A DNA stretch of 45,423 nt. It comes from an uncultured Clostridium sp. (GTDB lineage: Bacteria; Bacillota; Clostridia; TANB77; CAG-508). The notes under the pieces are model-generated. The model was not told where the DNA came from. It did not search any database and saw nothing but the letters and a program-made list of their open reading frames with translations. The translations under genes and the position numbers were made by a program. Of this stretch, positions 16,755-25,924 are shown one piece after another; within the stretch, counting starts at the first letter, position 1; the number at the start of each line of letters is the position of its first letter. The stretch spans positions 1 to 45,423 of the forward strand of contig CAOKPI010000011.1 in NCBI GenBank assembly GCA_948470605.1, given 5' to 3'.

Positions 16755-18941
16755 CTATTCATCATCCTTATTATCAATATGAAGCACTCTCTCCTTAATC
16801 TCTTGCGTTCTACCCTTATTCCAAAAATTACTTCCGATATAACCACAAGTTCTCCTTGCCACATTCAAAGTATCATGATTTCGATTACCGCAATTTGGAC
16901 AATACCATTCCAAATCATCATCAATCAAAATCTCACCATTAAAACCACACTCTTGGCAATAATCAGACTTTGTATTCAACTCTGCATACATGATATTATC
17001 GTAAATAAAACGAATTACCTGTAAAACAGATTCTATATTATTTTGTAGATTTGGTGTTTCAATATAGGAAATCGCACCACCTGGGCTCAATTGTTGGAAT
17101 TCGCTCTCTAGCTTCAATTTAGAGAAGGCATCAATTTCTTCAAACACTGGTACATGGTAAGAATTGGTAATATAATCTTTATCCGTAATGTCTTTTATAA
17201 CACCAAATCTCTCCTTCAAGCATTTAGCAAATTTATAAGTAGTAGACTCAATTGGTGTTCCATAAACACTATAATCCATATTTTCTTTTTCTTTCCACTC
17301 TTTACATTTGTCATTCATTTTTTGCATTACTTGTAGACCAAACTCTTTTCCTTTGCCATTATCGGTATGACTGCGACCTGTCATATATTTGACACACTCA
17401 TACAAACCAGCATATCCTAGAGAAATGGTTGAATAGCCATCATGTAATAATTTATGAATGCTTTCGCCTTTTTCTAACCTTGCTAAAGCTCCGTGTTGCC
17501 ATAAGATTGGGGCAATATCACTGGTTGCTTTTGCTAGTCTTTGATGCCTTGCTTGTAATGCTTTGTGACATAATTCTAATCTTTCCTCATAGATTTTCCA
17601 GAAGGTATCTAAATCTCGGTCAGAAGATAAGGCAACATCTACTAAATTAATGGTGACAACGCCTTGATTAAATCTTCCATAATATTTGGATTCTCCCTCT
17701 TTATAGTTTTTCGCTTTCGAAGGATTACCATCTGTTGTCCAAGGTGTCAAAAAAGAACGACATCCCATACAAGGATAACAATTTCCCTTACCGTCTTTAT
17801 CAATTTTTAGTTCCTTCATTTTCTTTTCAGAGATATAATCTGGTACCATTCTTTTGGCTGTACATTTTGCTGCTAATTCGGTTAAATACCAATATTTGCT
17901 ACCCTCTTTTATATTATCTTCTTCCAATACATAAAGAAGTTTTGGGAAAGCTGGTGTTACATAAACACCTTTTTCGTTTTTGAAGCCTAAAATTCTTTGA
18001 TTTAAAAATTCCTCGATTATCATAGCCAATTCTTCTTTGTATTCTTCGGTTTCTCCTAAATACATACAAACAGATAAGAATGGTGCTTGTCCATTGGTAT
18101 TGGTCATAGAATTCACTTGATAATTAAAAGTTTGTACCCCATCTGCGATTTCTCTTTTAATATCTTGTTTCGCATATTTTTCACAAGTCTTTTTGTCTAA
18201 TCCTCTTTCTTCATATCTTTTCTTGTATTTATTAAAACTATCTCTTACAAAAGGAGCTAAATGACTTAATGTTACGGTTGCTCCCCCATAACTTGAACTG
18301 GTTACAGCTAATATAATTTGTGTTGCAATTGTTGCCGCTGTAGCAAATCGATGTGGCTTTTCTATCATAACACCATTGATAATGGTTCCATTTTGTAACA
18401 TGTCGTCTAAATTGATTAATTCACAGTTGTGTAAAGCATTTTGTGCAAAATAGTCGGCATCATGGAAATGGATAATTCCCTCATCATGTGCTTTTACAAT
18501 ATCTTCGGATAATAAAAATCTTCTGGTAATATCGGTACTGGTAATTCCTGCTAAATAATCTCTTTGTGTGGTAACAACTTTTGCATTTTTATTGGAATTT
18601 TCATTGTTCCAATATTCGCTTTCCCCTTCAATCAACTCTTTGATAGATTGGTCGGTTGTATTGGCTTTTCTGACTAATTCTCTTGTATAACGATAGGTGA
18701 TATATTTTTTGGCTAATGAATATTTGTCAAATTCCATTAACTTTTCTTCTATGATGTCTTGTATGTCTTCTACTAACATTCTTGGCTTATCTAATTCTTC
18801 AATATATTGTACTATCTCTTTTATTTGCTCTTTCGAAATTTTATCTTTTCTTACTACTTCATTATTTGCTTTTTGTATAGCAACTCTTATTTTCTCTGGA
18901 TCATAACTAACAATTGTTCCATCTCTTTTTATAATTTTCAT
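16755..18941 (-). CDS. nrdD: Anaerobic (class III) ribonucleoside-triphosphate reductase
   Basis: 728 residues, normal length. N-terminal ATP-cone (MKIIKRDGTIVSYDPEKIRVAI, about 1-90) for allosteric control, then the ten-stranded barrel, a C-terminal zinc site (CQECGF then CPNCGN) and the glycyl-radical loop RRTCGYIGSNFW with the radical Gly near residue 700. Makes deoxynucleotides without oxygen; activated by NrdG encoded next. ATG at 18941 after AAAGGGGA. Upstream lies a MITE-like repeat (18997-19230). All CGG triplets in this long gene are out of frame. Confidence 0.97.
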   Translation of the reverse strand: MKIIKRDGTIVSYDPEKIRVAIQKANNEVVRKDKISKEQIKEIVQYIEELDKPRMLVEDIQDIIEEKLMEFDKYSLAKKYITYRYTRELVRKANTTDQSIKELIEGESEYWNNENSNKNAKVVTTQRDYLAGITSTDITRRFLLSEDIVKAHDEGIIHFHDADYFAQNALHNCELINLDDMLQNGTIINGVMIEKPHRFATAATIATQIILAVTSSSYGGATVTLSHLAPFVRDSFNKYKKRYEERGLDKKTCEKYAKQDIKREIADGVQTFNYQVNSMTNTNGQAPFLSVCMYLGETEEYKEELAMIIEEFLNQRILGFKNEKGVYVTPAFPKLLYVLEEDNIKEGSKYWYLTELAAKCTAKRMVPDYISEKKMKELKIDKDGKGNCYPCMGCRSFLTPWTTDGNPSKAKNYKEGESKYYGRFNQGVVTINLVDVALSSDRDLDTFWKIYEERLELCHKALQARHQRLAKATSDIAPILWQHGALARLEKGESIHKLLHDGYSTISLGYAGLYECVKYMTGRSHTDNGKGKEFGLQVMQKMNDKCKEWKEKENMDYSVYGTPIESTTYKFAKCLKERFGVIKDITDKDYITNSYHVPVFEEIDAFSKLKLESEFQQLSPGGAISYIETPNLQNNIESVLQVIRFIYDNIMYAELNTKSDYCQECGFNGEILIDDDLEWYCPNCGNRNHDTLNVARRTCGYIGSNFWNKGRTQEIKERVLHIDNKDDE

Positions 18942-18996
18942 TTGCTATTTCCCCTTTCGTTAATAAAATTACTAGTCTGTCATAAGTGTATCATAC

Positions 18997-19230
18997 AAAG
19001 TTTATTATATTTTTTATGAAGTAACAAATCGGGGGAACCAACAAATTATAGACTGTTACAAAATTTTCAGACAAATCTCGCTTTGTAAAAGCGTAAAGAT
19101 TTGTCGACGCGAAAATTTACAAAGTAAATTTTCTGTGCAATACTACTATTAAGTTATTTATAACTTAATAGTTTTGTTTACAGTCTATTATGCAGCCTAA
19201 GAGTTACAAATAAGAAATATAATTAACTTT
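18997..19230. repeat. MITE-like element, copy A (234 bp)
   Basis: Terminal inverted repeats (AAAGTTTATTATATTTTTTA, and complement with few mismatches), then the conserved core TAACAAATCGGGGGAACC and AGACTGTTA ... TACAGTCT, shared with copies at 32833 and 40851. This copy carries an extra internal segment of about 120 bp with hairpins (ACAAATCTCGCTTT/AAAGCGTAAAGATTTGT and CGCGAAAATT...AATTTTCTGTG) that is itself found at 21475-21600. No ORF. This fills most of the gap between nrdD and the MATE gene. Confidence 0.7.
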
Positions 19231-19316
19231 ATGAAATATATTTAAGACAATTTGTAAATTTGATAAAAAAATTATACCACAAAAAAAAGAAAGTTTTTGT
19301 TGCAATTGCAACAAAA

Positions 19317-19347
19317 AAGGAGTAAGATTTTTCTAGCCTTACTCCTT
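19317..19347 (-). terminator. Terminator of the MATE-kinase gene
   Basis: A 10-bp stem AAGGAGTAAG / CTTACTCCTT (19317-19326 with 19338-19347) followed on the minus strand by a T-run. A GTTGCAATTGCAAC palindrome lies just beyond it (19299-19312). Confidence 0.8.
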
Positions 19348-19376
19348 CAAGGAAAACTGTTTTTATTTCATTTATA

Positions 19377-21380
19377 TTACAATTGTGTTGCAATTTTATC
19401 GTTAATCATTTGGCAAATTAACCCAGCTGATTTGTCGACTCCTAAGGTATCACTATTAATACAAATATCATAATTACTAAGATTGTGCCAGTCCTTTTCT
19501 GTATAATATTTGTAGTGATTGCTTCTCAATTTGTCAATTCTCTTAATTTCCTTTTCAGCTTTTGTCTGATTTAATCCATAAATCTCGGTCGCTCTTTTTA
19601 CTTTATCTTCCATATTACTGTATACAAAAACTTTGACAACATTTTTTCTATCTTGTAAAATAAAATCAGCACATCTACCAATAATCACACAAGATTCTTT
19701 ATCTGCTACCTTTTTAATTAATTCCGATTCTTTAATAAATAACTCATCTGCATTGTTTAATCCAGAATAATAGCCATTATTTAGTCCAGCCAAACTGTTT
19801 CTTTTTTGTTCATGATTTTCAATATACTCTTCTGACAAGCCAGTTTCTTTTGCTATTTGTTCAATAAATTCTTTATCATAAAATTTTATTCCTAACATAT
19901 CAGCAATTAACTTACCAATATATCTTCCCCCTGAACCATATTCTCTGGAAACGGTAATGATAACTTGTTTTTCTAATGGATTGCCTGTATGTGGTTCATC
20001 TTTCAAAGCTTGACTCTTGCTATTTCCTTGTTTTAAATGCTTTAATTCGAACCATAATAAAATAGTTGCTACCACAAAAGCTAAGCCATCTGCCACTGGT
20101 CCTGATGATAAAACTCCCATAATACCAAATGAACTGCCTAAAATAACTAATGCTGGTATTAAGAATAAGATTTGTCTCGATAAAGACAAAATAGCACTTT
20201 TAATACTTTTTCCAATCGCTTGGAAGAAAATTCCAGAGGGAATTTGAATTCCATTACAAATGCATAGTAATAAATATGTTCTAAAAGCTAAACAAGCAAA
20301 TTCCATATAATTTTCATCTCCACTACCAAAAATAGAGATTAATTTGTCTGGTATGGTCTGGAATAATAGGAAAGCAATCGTACTAATCACAACACTTAAT
20401 CCTAGTACCGTCTTTAAGGCTGTTTTTACTCTATCAAATCTTCTTGCTCCATAATTATAGCCAAATATTGGTTGCGTTCCTGCTGCAATACCAATGATAA
20501 TGCTATTTAAAATTTGGCTAATTTTCATAACAATTCCCAATACCGTAATGGGAATGTCAGAACCAAATTTAGATTGGGCTCCATATTTACCTAGTAAATT
20601 GTTTTCAAATGCCATCACTACCACAAAACTCATTTGGGTAATGAAACTACTAATTCCTAATGCTGATACTTTTTTGGCTACTTTAAATTCAAACTTGAAA
20701 GTTTCTTTGTTTAAGGTGATGGATTTGAATTTTCTAATATACCCAACATTTAAGGCAAAGGTGAGAAATTGACTAAAAATAGTTGCAATGGCTGCTCCTT
20801 CTACTCCCATTTTAAAAATAAAGATAAAAATTGGGTCTAAAATGGTGTTTAAAATAGCTCCTAATACCATGGTTGTCATCGCATATCTTGGGCTACCATC
20901 TGCTCTAATAATAGAATTTAGAGCCATTCCTATCATCATAAAAGGTAATCCCATACTAATTATTTTTCCATATTGTGTGGCATATTCTCTTAAATTATCA
21001 GTACACCCAAATAGATTTAATAGTTGCGGTAAAAAAGTTAAACTGACAACACATAAAAGAATTGCTACCACTGCTGATAATAGAATTCCATTTCCAACTC
21101 CTTTGGCTGCTTCTTCTTTTTTGTTTTCTCCTAATTTTAAACTTAAATAACTAGATGCCCCATCTCCTAACATTAAGGAAAAAGCTAAACAAATCATGGC
21201 TAATGGGAAAACCACATTGGTTGCTCCATTTCCTAAATAACCTACTCCTTGTCCGATAAAAATTTGGTCTACTATGTTATATAGTGAGTTTACTAATAAG
21301 GATATGATACAAGGAATTGAGAATTTTTTGATTAGTTTTCCTATTTTTTCTGTTCCTAGTATATTTTCTTCTTTTTCCAT
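19377..21380 (-). CDS. MATE efflux transporter fused to a cytidylate-kinase-like domain
   Basis: 667 residues. Residues 1 to about 455 form a 12-helix MATE family exporter (KFSIPCIISLLVNSLYNIVD at the start, RADGSPRYAM in the middle, GTQPIFGYNYGARR after the second half begins). After a short linker (KSQALKDEPHTG) comes a cytidylate-kinase-like domain (about 470-667) beginning IITVSREYGSGGRYIGKLIA, with FYDKEFI and CVIIGRCADFIL. Stand-alone kinase-like proteins of this type are common in Clostridia; here one is joined to a transporter in one reading frame with no stop. Nucleotide binding by the tail may sense or modify something linked to transport; that is speculation. ATG at 21380 after AAGGAGG. 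Confidence 0.88.
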   Translation of the reverse strand: MEKEENILGTEKIGKLIKKFSIPCIISLLVNSLYNIVDQIFIGQGVGYLGNGATNVVFPLAMICLAFSLMLGDGASSYLSLKLGENKKEEAAKGVGNGILLSAVVAILLCVVSLTFLPQLLNLFGCTDNLREYATQYGKIISMGLPFMMIGMALNSIIRADGSPRYAMTTMVLGAILNTILDPIFIFIFKMGVEGAAIATIFSQFLTFALNVGYIRKFKSITLNKETFKFEFKVAKKVSALGISSFITQMSFVVVMAFENNLLGKYGAQSKFGSDIPITVLGIVMKISQILNSIIIGIAAGTQPIFGYNYGARRFDRVKTALKTVLGLSVVISTIAFLLFQTIPDKLISIFGSGDENYMEFACLAFRTYLLLCICNGIQIPSGIFFQAIGKSIKSAILSLSRQILFLIPALVILGSSFGIMGVLSSGPVADGLAFVVATILLWFELKHLKQGNSKSQALKDEPHTGNPLEKQVIITVSREYGSGGRYIGKLIADMLGIKFYDKEFIEQIAKETGLSEEYIENHEQKRNSLAGLNNGYYSGLNNADELFIKESELIKKVADKESCVIIGRCADFILQDRKNVVKVFVYSNMEDKVKRATEIYGLNQTKAEKEIKRIDKLRSNHYKYYTEKDWHNLSNYDICINSDTLGVDKSAGLICQMINDKIATQL

Positions 21381-21469
21381 ATTCTTTCTTCCTCCTTTTT
21401 CTTTTTGTGAATTTTGCTTACTATATTGTTATTGGTTGGGTTAGACGAATAACAATTGCTTAAAAACTG

Positions 21470-21685
21470 AAATCTAACAAATCTCGCTTTGCGAGACCTT
21501 TTGTCTATTTTTTCATTTTCCTCTATTTTGTGAAAGGTCTTAAAAAGCGTAAAGATTTGTTGACACGAAAAATTGCTTGCAATTTTTCTGTGCAATATGT
21601 CTTTTTGTTAAATCTTCTATTTAACAAAAAAACAACACAAATGTCGTGTTGGCTTCTGCCTCGCTTTACAGCGCATGTTAGATTT
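21470..21685. repeat. Multi-hairpin element upstream of the MATE gene
   Basis: Outer arms AAATCTAAC (21470-21478) and GTTAGATTT (21677-21685) enclose several hairpins: ACAAATCTCGCTTT ... AAAGCGTAAAGATTTGT, CGAAAAATTGC/GCAATTTTT followed by CTGTGCAATA, TTTTTGTTAAAT/ATTTAACAAAAA and AACAC/GTGTT. Two of these modules match the internal cargo of the element at 18997-19230. No ORF. The remaining gap down to the rubrerythrin gene shows only its terminator. Confidence 0.6.
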
Positions 21686-21835
21686 TATCATAATTTAGAA
21701 GGTTTGTCAATTGTTATTTGCTGCTTTCACAGAAATAAAGATTAAATTTTTGTTACTGGTTCACATGCATACAAGGCATCTCCTAATATTATCAAGTAAC
21801 ATTTTTATTCTATTCCTCATAGCTGCAAATTGATT

Positions 21836-21866
21836 AAAAAAGACTCTATTCACCTGAATAAAGTCT
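21836..21866 (-). terminator. Terminator of the rubrerythrin gene
   Basis: An 11-bp stem with one mismatch (21841-21851 with 21856-21866, AGACTCTATTC and partner) with a T-run on the minus strand. Confidence 0.8.
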
Positions 21867-21878
21867 CTTTTATCTATA

Positions 21879-22418
21879 TTAATAATTTTCTGCTTTTATT
21901 TCAAAATATGCTTTTGGATGTGCACATACTGGACAAATTTCTGGTGCTTGTTTTCCAATTACAATATGTCCACAGTTTCTACATTTCCAAATTTTATCTC
22001 CATCACGGCTAAATACTAGTCCGTCTTCTACATTTTCTAATAATTTCTTATATCTTTCTTCATGTTCTTTTTCTATTTTTGCAACTTCTGCAAAAAGATA
22101 AGCAATTTGGTCAAATCCTTCTTCTTTTGCTTCTTTTGCCATTCTATCATACATGTCTGTCCATTCGTAGTTTTCTCCTTCTGCTGCTGCTTTTAAGTTC
22201 TCTGATGTTGCTTTTATATCTCCACCTTGTAACAATTTAAACCAAATTTTTGCATGTGCCATTTCATTGTCTGCTGTTTCTTGGAATATTGCTGCTATTT
22301 GCTCATATCCTTCTTTTTTGGCTTTGCTTGCAAAGTATGTGTATTTGTTTCTTGCTTGTGATTCTCCTGCAAATGCCTCCATTAAATTTTGTTCTGTTTT
22401 ACTTCCTTTTAATTCCAT
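21879..22418 (-). CDS. Rubrerythrin
   Basis: About 179 residues. An N-terminal four-helix diiron domain shows [20 protein letters not shown] and [14 protein letters not shown], and [13 protein letters not shown] in the second half. A C-terminal rubredoxin-like iron site has CRNCG and [12 protein letters not shown]. Reduces hydrogen peroxide in anaerobes. I take the ATG at 22418 ([12 protein letters not shown]) because AGGAGG is 8 nt before it; the ATG at 22424 would be only 2 nt from that site. Promoter TTGACA-17-TAAAAT seen at 22483-22511. Single-gene transcript with its own terminator. Confidence 0.95.
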   Translation of the reverse strand: MELKGSKTEQNLMEAFAGESQARNKYTYFASKAKKEGYEQIAAIFQETADNEMAHAKIWFKLLQGGDIKATSENLKAAAEGENYEWTDMYDRMAKEAKEEGFDQIAYLFAEVAKIEKEHEERYKKLLENVEDGLVFSRDGDKIWKCRNCGHIVIGKQAPEICPVCAHPKAYFEIKAENY

Positions 22419-22482
22419 TTTCATTTCCTCCTCATTATTATTTTTAAACTGATAGCTTTTGTCTGCTAATGTTTTCTTGCTT

Positions 22483-22511
22483 ATTTTATAAAATTAATTG
22501 GTAAATGTCAA
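22483..22511 (-). promoter_or_regulatory. Promoter of rubrerythrin
   Basis: On the minus strand TTGACA (22506-22511) and TAAAAT (22483-22488) are 17 nt apart. Confidence 0.7.
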
Positions 22512-22559
22512 GTTTATTTTTTAGGATAGTATTTTTCCAATAAATAACCAATAGCACTA

Positions 22560-23423
22560 TCACAAATTAAAATTTTCTTTTATCATTTCAACTAGTAAAT
22601 TTAATTCTTTAAATCTATTAGCATTCAAATAAATTCCGAATTCTACTTTTCCTAATCCCATTTCATTCTTAACTTCCGTTAAATTAAAATTTTCCCATTC
22701 CCAATCATATAAATACTCTGCTGTCACTACACCAATAACCATTCCTTCCTTGACTAAACGAACGATTGACCTATAATTACTAAGTTTTAAATCTAAATCC
22801 AAATTTTGTGTTAACTCTTTAATTCTTTTGGTTGTTTGTTCATATTCTCTTGGAATATAAATCAATTTTCCTTTTAGATTATCTCCTGTTAATGTTTTAT
22901 TTATCATCTCTGATTGCTTATTTACAATAAAAGTTTCATGCATATGTCCTAATTTAATAAATTTAAGCCCCTTCGGTATTTCTGTATTATATTTTTTGGC
23001 AAATACAATATCTATTTCTTTACTTTTTAGCTTTTTTAATAATTCATCCATCTCTTCACAGATTAAATTCAAATTAACATCTGGATATTTTAAAGTATAT
23101 TGATTGATGGCTTGCCCAAAAATCAAGCCACCCATATGATTATGTGTTCCAATATTAATGGCTCTGTTTTTTCCAACCTGTGCATCTATTTGATTGAGTT
23201 TTTCTATGGGACTTTTTAATTTTTCGTATAACTTTTTCCCTTGTTCTGTCAAAACAACACCTTTACTTTTTCTCTCAAACAAAATCATAGATAACTGATT
23301 TTCTAAATTTTTAATGTGTTTGGTAATTGCTGGTTGAGAAATATTAAATTTATCACTTGCTTTTGTTATGTTCCCTTCTGTTGCTACTGCAACAAAAATT
23401 CTATATAATTCAAAATCTATCAC
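22560..23423 (-). CDS. LysR-family transcriptional regulator
   Basis: 287 residues. The N-terminal winged helix-turn-helix reads FELYRIFVAVATEGNITKAS and continues QPAITKHIKNLENQL (about 5-60), the LysR pattern, followed by an effector-binding domain (about 88-287). GTG start at 23423 behind a GGAGG-type site. LysR regulators usually control a neighbouring gene; the adjacent radical SAM gene upstream on the same strand is the only candidate. Ligand unknown. Confidence 0.9.
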   Translation of the reverse strand: MIDFELYRIFVAVATEGNITKASDKFNISQPAITKHIKNLENQLSMILFERKSKGVVLTEQGKKLYEKLKSPIEKLNQIDAQVGKNRAINIGTHNHMGGLIFGQAINQYTLKYPDVNLNLICEEMDELLKKLKSKEIDIVFAKKYNTEIPKGLKFIKLGHMHETFIVNKQSEMINKTLTGDNLKGKLIYIPREYEQTTKRIKELTQNLDLDLKLSNYRSIVRLVKEGMVIGVVTAEYLYDWEWENFNLTEVKNEMGLGKVEFGIYLNANRFKELNLLVEMIKENFNL

Positions 23424-23506
23424 TTATACCCCTCCCCTATTTCTTATATCATAAAAGCATGAAATAATCAACATATCCCATGCTTTCATGATAGTTATAC
23501 ACTAAT

Positions 23507-24496
23507 TTAATCCATAAAGCTTAATAATTCATGAAAAGCCTTTTGGATTTGAATTTTGTCACATTCATTTAAATTAAAATGAATCTTTTCATTTTTGCAC
23601 CCAGACAAGTGCAATACCAAATTGGATGACAAGAGTAGGCTAAATACTCCTTCTCGACACGCTTTCTCTTGAAACCAATTGCATTTACTCATGCAAATTT
23701 CAGAATATTTTGCTCCTTTGGTTGAATCCTTTACCTGTATCCAATTCTCACCTCTGAAATACGAACTCATTGGAATTCCATGACCTTTACCAATAAATCC
23801 ACTTGTCCATTTCGACTTTGAATCACTTGATATTTCCTCAAGAAAATCATAAAACTTTTCCATCGGAACAAAAAGTCTCTTCCATAAAGCAGAAGCTTCC
23901 TCTCCCTGTACTTTTCCGCTATATCCTAAATACTCTGAGAATTTATTGAGGTCTAACAGTTTTACATTTACTTGCAATTCATCTGTAGCTTTTAAAACTA
24001 ATTTTTTTACCTCACATTCATTCAGAGATGTTACAACAATATTGTATCTTACTGAAATTCCTCTTTCTTTCAGTGTATGCGTTATGTTTATCACATTGGT
24101 TGAAAGAAATTTTGGAAAATGAACTCGATTCAAACTTTCCGATATACTGTCAACACTGAAAACTACATCTAATCTTTCTTTGTATTTTGCAAGGACAGCA
24201 ATATGCTTCAAAATTCTGTATCCGTTCGTGTTTATCCTTATTTTAGTATCACTAAAACTCATAATAAACTCTATTAGTTCACTAAAATACGATACAGATG
24301 TCGGCTCACCTCCAGTAAGCCTAAAATTCCTAATTCCTATCTTATATGCAATACCAATAATTTCTTTTATTTTTGCATAAGGAATGGTTTCTTTCCTATA
24401 TGAAATACTTTCTCCTCCTTCTTTGCAATAAAAGCATTGATAATTGCAATCAGTTGTTATAGCAATTGCTAAATACGTATTTTTCCGTCCTTCCAT
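23507..24496 (-). CDS. MoaA-like radical SAM protein
   Basis: 329 residues. The SAM cluster motif CNYQCFYC follows ITTD (about residues 17-24); FRLTGGEPTS is the SAM-binding GGEP motif. The C-terminus has CMSKCNWFQEKAC and a later Cys (LSGCKNE), resembling the second iron-sulfur site of MoaA-like or twitch/SPASM proteins, but no MoaA GG tail. Molybdopterin genes are absent nearby, so a modifying enzyme of another pathway is possible. ATG at 24496 with AGGAGG and a promoter (TTGTTT-16-TATACT, 24512-24539). Codon 4 is CGG in frame; a +1 shift there would stop at once, so this gene breaks the rule seen elsewhere and may be recently acquired. Confidence 0.8.
   Translation of the reverse strand: MEGRKNTYLAIAITTDCNYQCFYCKEGGESISYRKETIPYAKIKEIIGIAYKIGIRNFRLTGGEPTSVSYFSELIEFIMSFSDTKIRINTNGYRILKHIAVLAKYKERLDVVFSVDSISESLNRVHFPKFLSTNVINITHTLKERGISVRYNIVVTSLNECEVKKLVLKATDELQVNVKLLDLNKFSEYLGYSGKVQGEEASALWKRLFVPMEKFYDFLEEISSDSKSKWTSGFIGKGHGIPMSSYFRGENWIQVKDSTKGAKYSEICMSKCNWFQEKACREGVFSLLLSSNLVLHLSGCKNEKIHFNLNECDKIQIQKAFHELLSFMD
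24485..24487 (-). other. In-frame CGG that does not fit the recoding rule
   Basis: Codon 4 (GGA CGG AAA) of the radical SAM gene. A +1 shift would give GGA AAA ATA CGT ATT TAG. Confidence 0.8.
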
Positions 24497-24539
24497 TTAA
24501 TATTACCTCCTAGTATAATATTAGTGTCTGTTTAAACAA

Positions 24540-25034
24540 TAGTTATATATATTATAGTAACATGTTGAAACGATTTTGAGAAATAGATATATGTACAAAT
24601 AGTATAACTTATTGGAATATCATTTAGAATGATTCTATTGATTTTTTGATTTGCTGTCAAAACTTGAAACTCTGCATGGCAATATTTTGGAAAATGCTCA
24701 AAAATTTAATAATTACATGGCACATATAAAGCATATTTATCAAAAAATTGTAATTTATCGAAATGATTATAACATAAAAATTACTCCATGCTTTTTTGTA
24801 TGAAGTAATTAAAATATTTAATTTTCTTGAATTTCATATTCATTAAAATCTTGTCCTAAAATATACTATCATCTATATTTCCAAATTCATAACATAGAAA
24901 ATTAAAAAATACCTCATTCCATAATTTTACTAATTATTTTTATTGACAAATATACATATCTAACAAATTTTGACAAAATATTTGGAAAACATATGATATA
25001 ATGTAAAAAACTATTATACAAGGAGGTTAGTGAT
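24540..25034. other. Gene-free stretch before the 60-residue ORF
   Basis: About 500 bp of very AT-rich DNA. I see an imperfect hairpin AATTACTCCATG / TATGAAGTAATT (24779-24810) and, near the end, a promoter with TTGACA (24970-24975) and TATGATATAAT (24992-25002) serving the downstream plus-strand ORF. No RNA gene recognised. Confidence 0.6.
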
Positions 25035-25217
25035 ATGGCGAACAAAGAGATTCGGCAAGAATCATTACTGTTAAAAAAACAGTGCAGTGATTTTGATAAA
25101 CTCATTGCGGAAAAGGGAGTATTTAATGTTTTAATGCAAGCACAATATGGAGCTCTTCCACCGAAGGATTTTATCGAAATATGCGAAGCTTTTGTTTACT
25201 TATCCAAATCAAACTAG
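25035..25217 (+). CDS. Small protein of unknown function, 60 residues
   Basis: ATG at 25035 with a strong AGGAGG at 25021 and a good promoter upstream, so it is probably expressed. It begins MANKEIRQESLLLKKQC; it is charged, helical and has no membrane segment. Not recognised. It ends where the anti-sigma remnant on the opposite strand ends. Codon 7 is CGG (25053-25055); a +1 shift would end the protein after a few residues. Its base usage (GCG, CTG, CCG codons) is less AT-biased than neighbours, which fits recent acquisition. Confidence 0.5.
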   Translation: MANKEIRQESLLLKKQCSDFDKLIAEKGVFNVLMQAQYGALPPKDFIEICEAFVYLSKSN

Positions 25218-25463
25218 CAAACCAAAAGAGGGAGCAGCAAATTTGCTTCTTCTTTTTAAAATACCTATTATTCCTATTGCTATTAATACAGATTTTATTC
25301 TTGTTTTTATTCTAATTTTCTTTAAATAATCTAATTCTATTTGTTCTCTTTCATCATTTTCTTCCATATAATTTCTAATATAACTTAACTTTTCTCGGCA
25401 CTCATTACATTTAATTAAATGTTCTTCCACTATTTTTTTGATTCTGAATTAATCTCAGCAGCA
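25209..25463 (-). pseudogene. Remnant of a zinc-finger anti-sigma factor
   Basis: The open frame contains SESKKIVEEHLIKCNECREKL, the HxxxCxxC zinc-binding region of the zf-HC2 anti-sigma family, followed by one hydrophobic segment (VLIAIGIIGIL). Upstream of VAAEINSESKK the frame is closed by TAA and TAG, so the family's N-terminal cysteine region is missing. The GTG at 25430 would start inside the motif. No sigma-factor gene remains beside it. I regard it as a 5'-truncated relic next to accessory DNA. Confidence 0.6.
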
Positions 25464-25602
25464 ACTTACTATTTATATTGATAATTATACTAGATTTTTC
25501 AAAGTTATACAATAGTTTGAATTACGCTTTATTGGGCAAAAAATGAAAAGATAGTAGTATAAAAATTAAGAAATATGAGTCAATAAATTAGGATGTGACA
25601 AA

Positions 25603-25800
25603 TCGATAGCGACAAGTACACTCCCGATATGTAATACGGGAGTAACTTTCTAGAACAACAGTGGCATGATTAAAATTTTTTGACCTTTTAGATTAGTTTT
25701 CATGCCACGCCCGTTGTTCGCTCGCGAAAATTGCAGAGCAATTTTCTGTGAAACGCTTTATATTATAGGAAGTTCGGAGAACTTTCCTATAATATAAAAA
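25603..25800. repeat. Run of four hairpins in an intergenic region
   Basis: ACTCCCG/CGGGAGT (25620-25643); GAACAAC-GTGGCATGA pairing with TCATGCCAC-GTTGTTC (25653-25731); AAAATTGC/GCAATTTT inside CGCGAAAATT...TTTTCTGTG (25732-25750); TATTATAGGAAGTT/AACTTTCCTATAATA (about 25761-25795). No ORF. The third module recurs at 19110-19136 and 21568-21594. It occupies most of the gap between the anti-sigma remnant and tRNA-Leu. Confidence 0.6.
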
Positions 25801-25841
25801 ATGTTCTCATGGAACGCTAAATCCCATAAAAACATCCATAC

Positions 25842-25924
25842 TGGTACCGATGGTGGGACTCGAACCCACATGGTTTCCCGCTGGATTTTGAATCCAGTGC
25901 GTCTACCAATTCCGCCACATCGGC
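25842..25924 (-). tRNA. tRNA-Leu (CAA anticodon)
   Basis: 83 nt including an encoded CCA. Acceptor GCCGATG pairs with CATCGGT. The anticodon stem CTGGA/TCCAG encloses TTCAAAA, giving CAA (reads UUG). The long variable arm GGGAAACC is the class II form expected for leucine, and the T-arm has GGTTCGAGTCC. Confidence 0.95.

Noticed and set aside
24780..24810. Small RNA gene in the 24.5-25.0 kb gap
   Set aside because: Only a short imperfect hairpin without promoter of its own; not enough to call.
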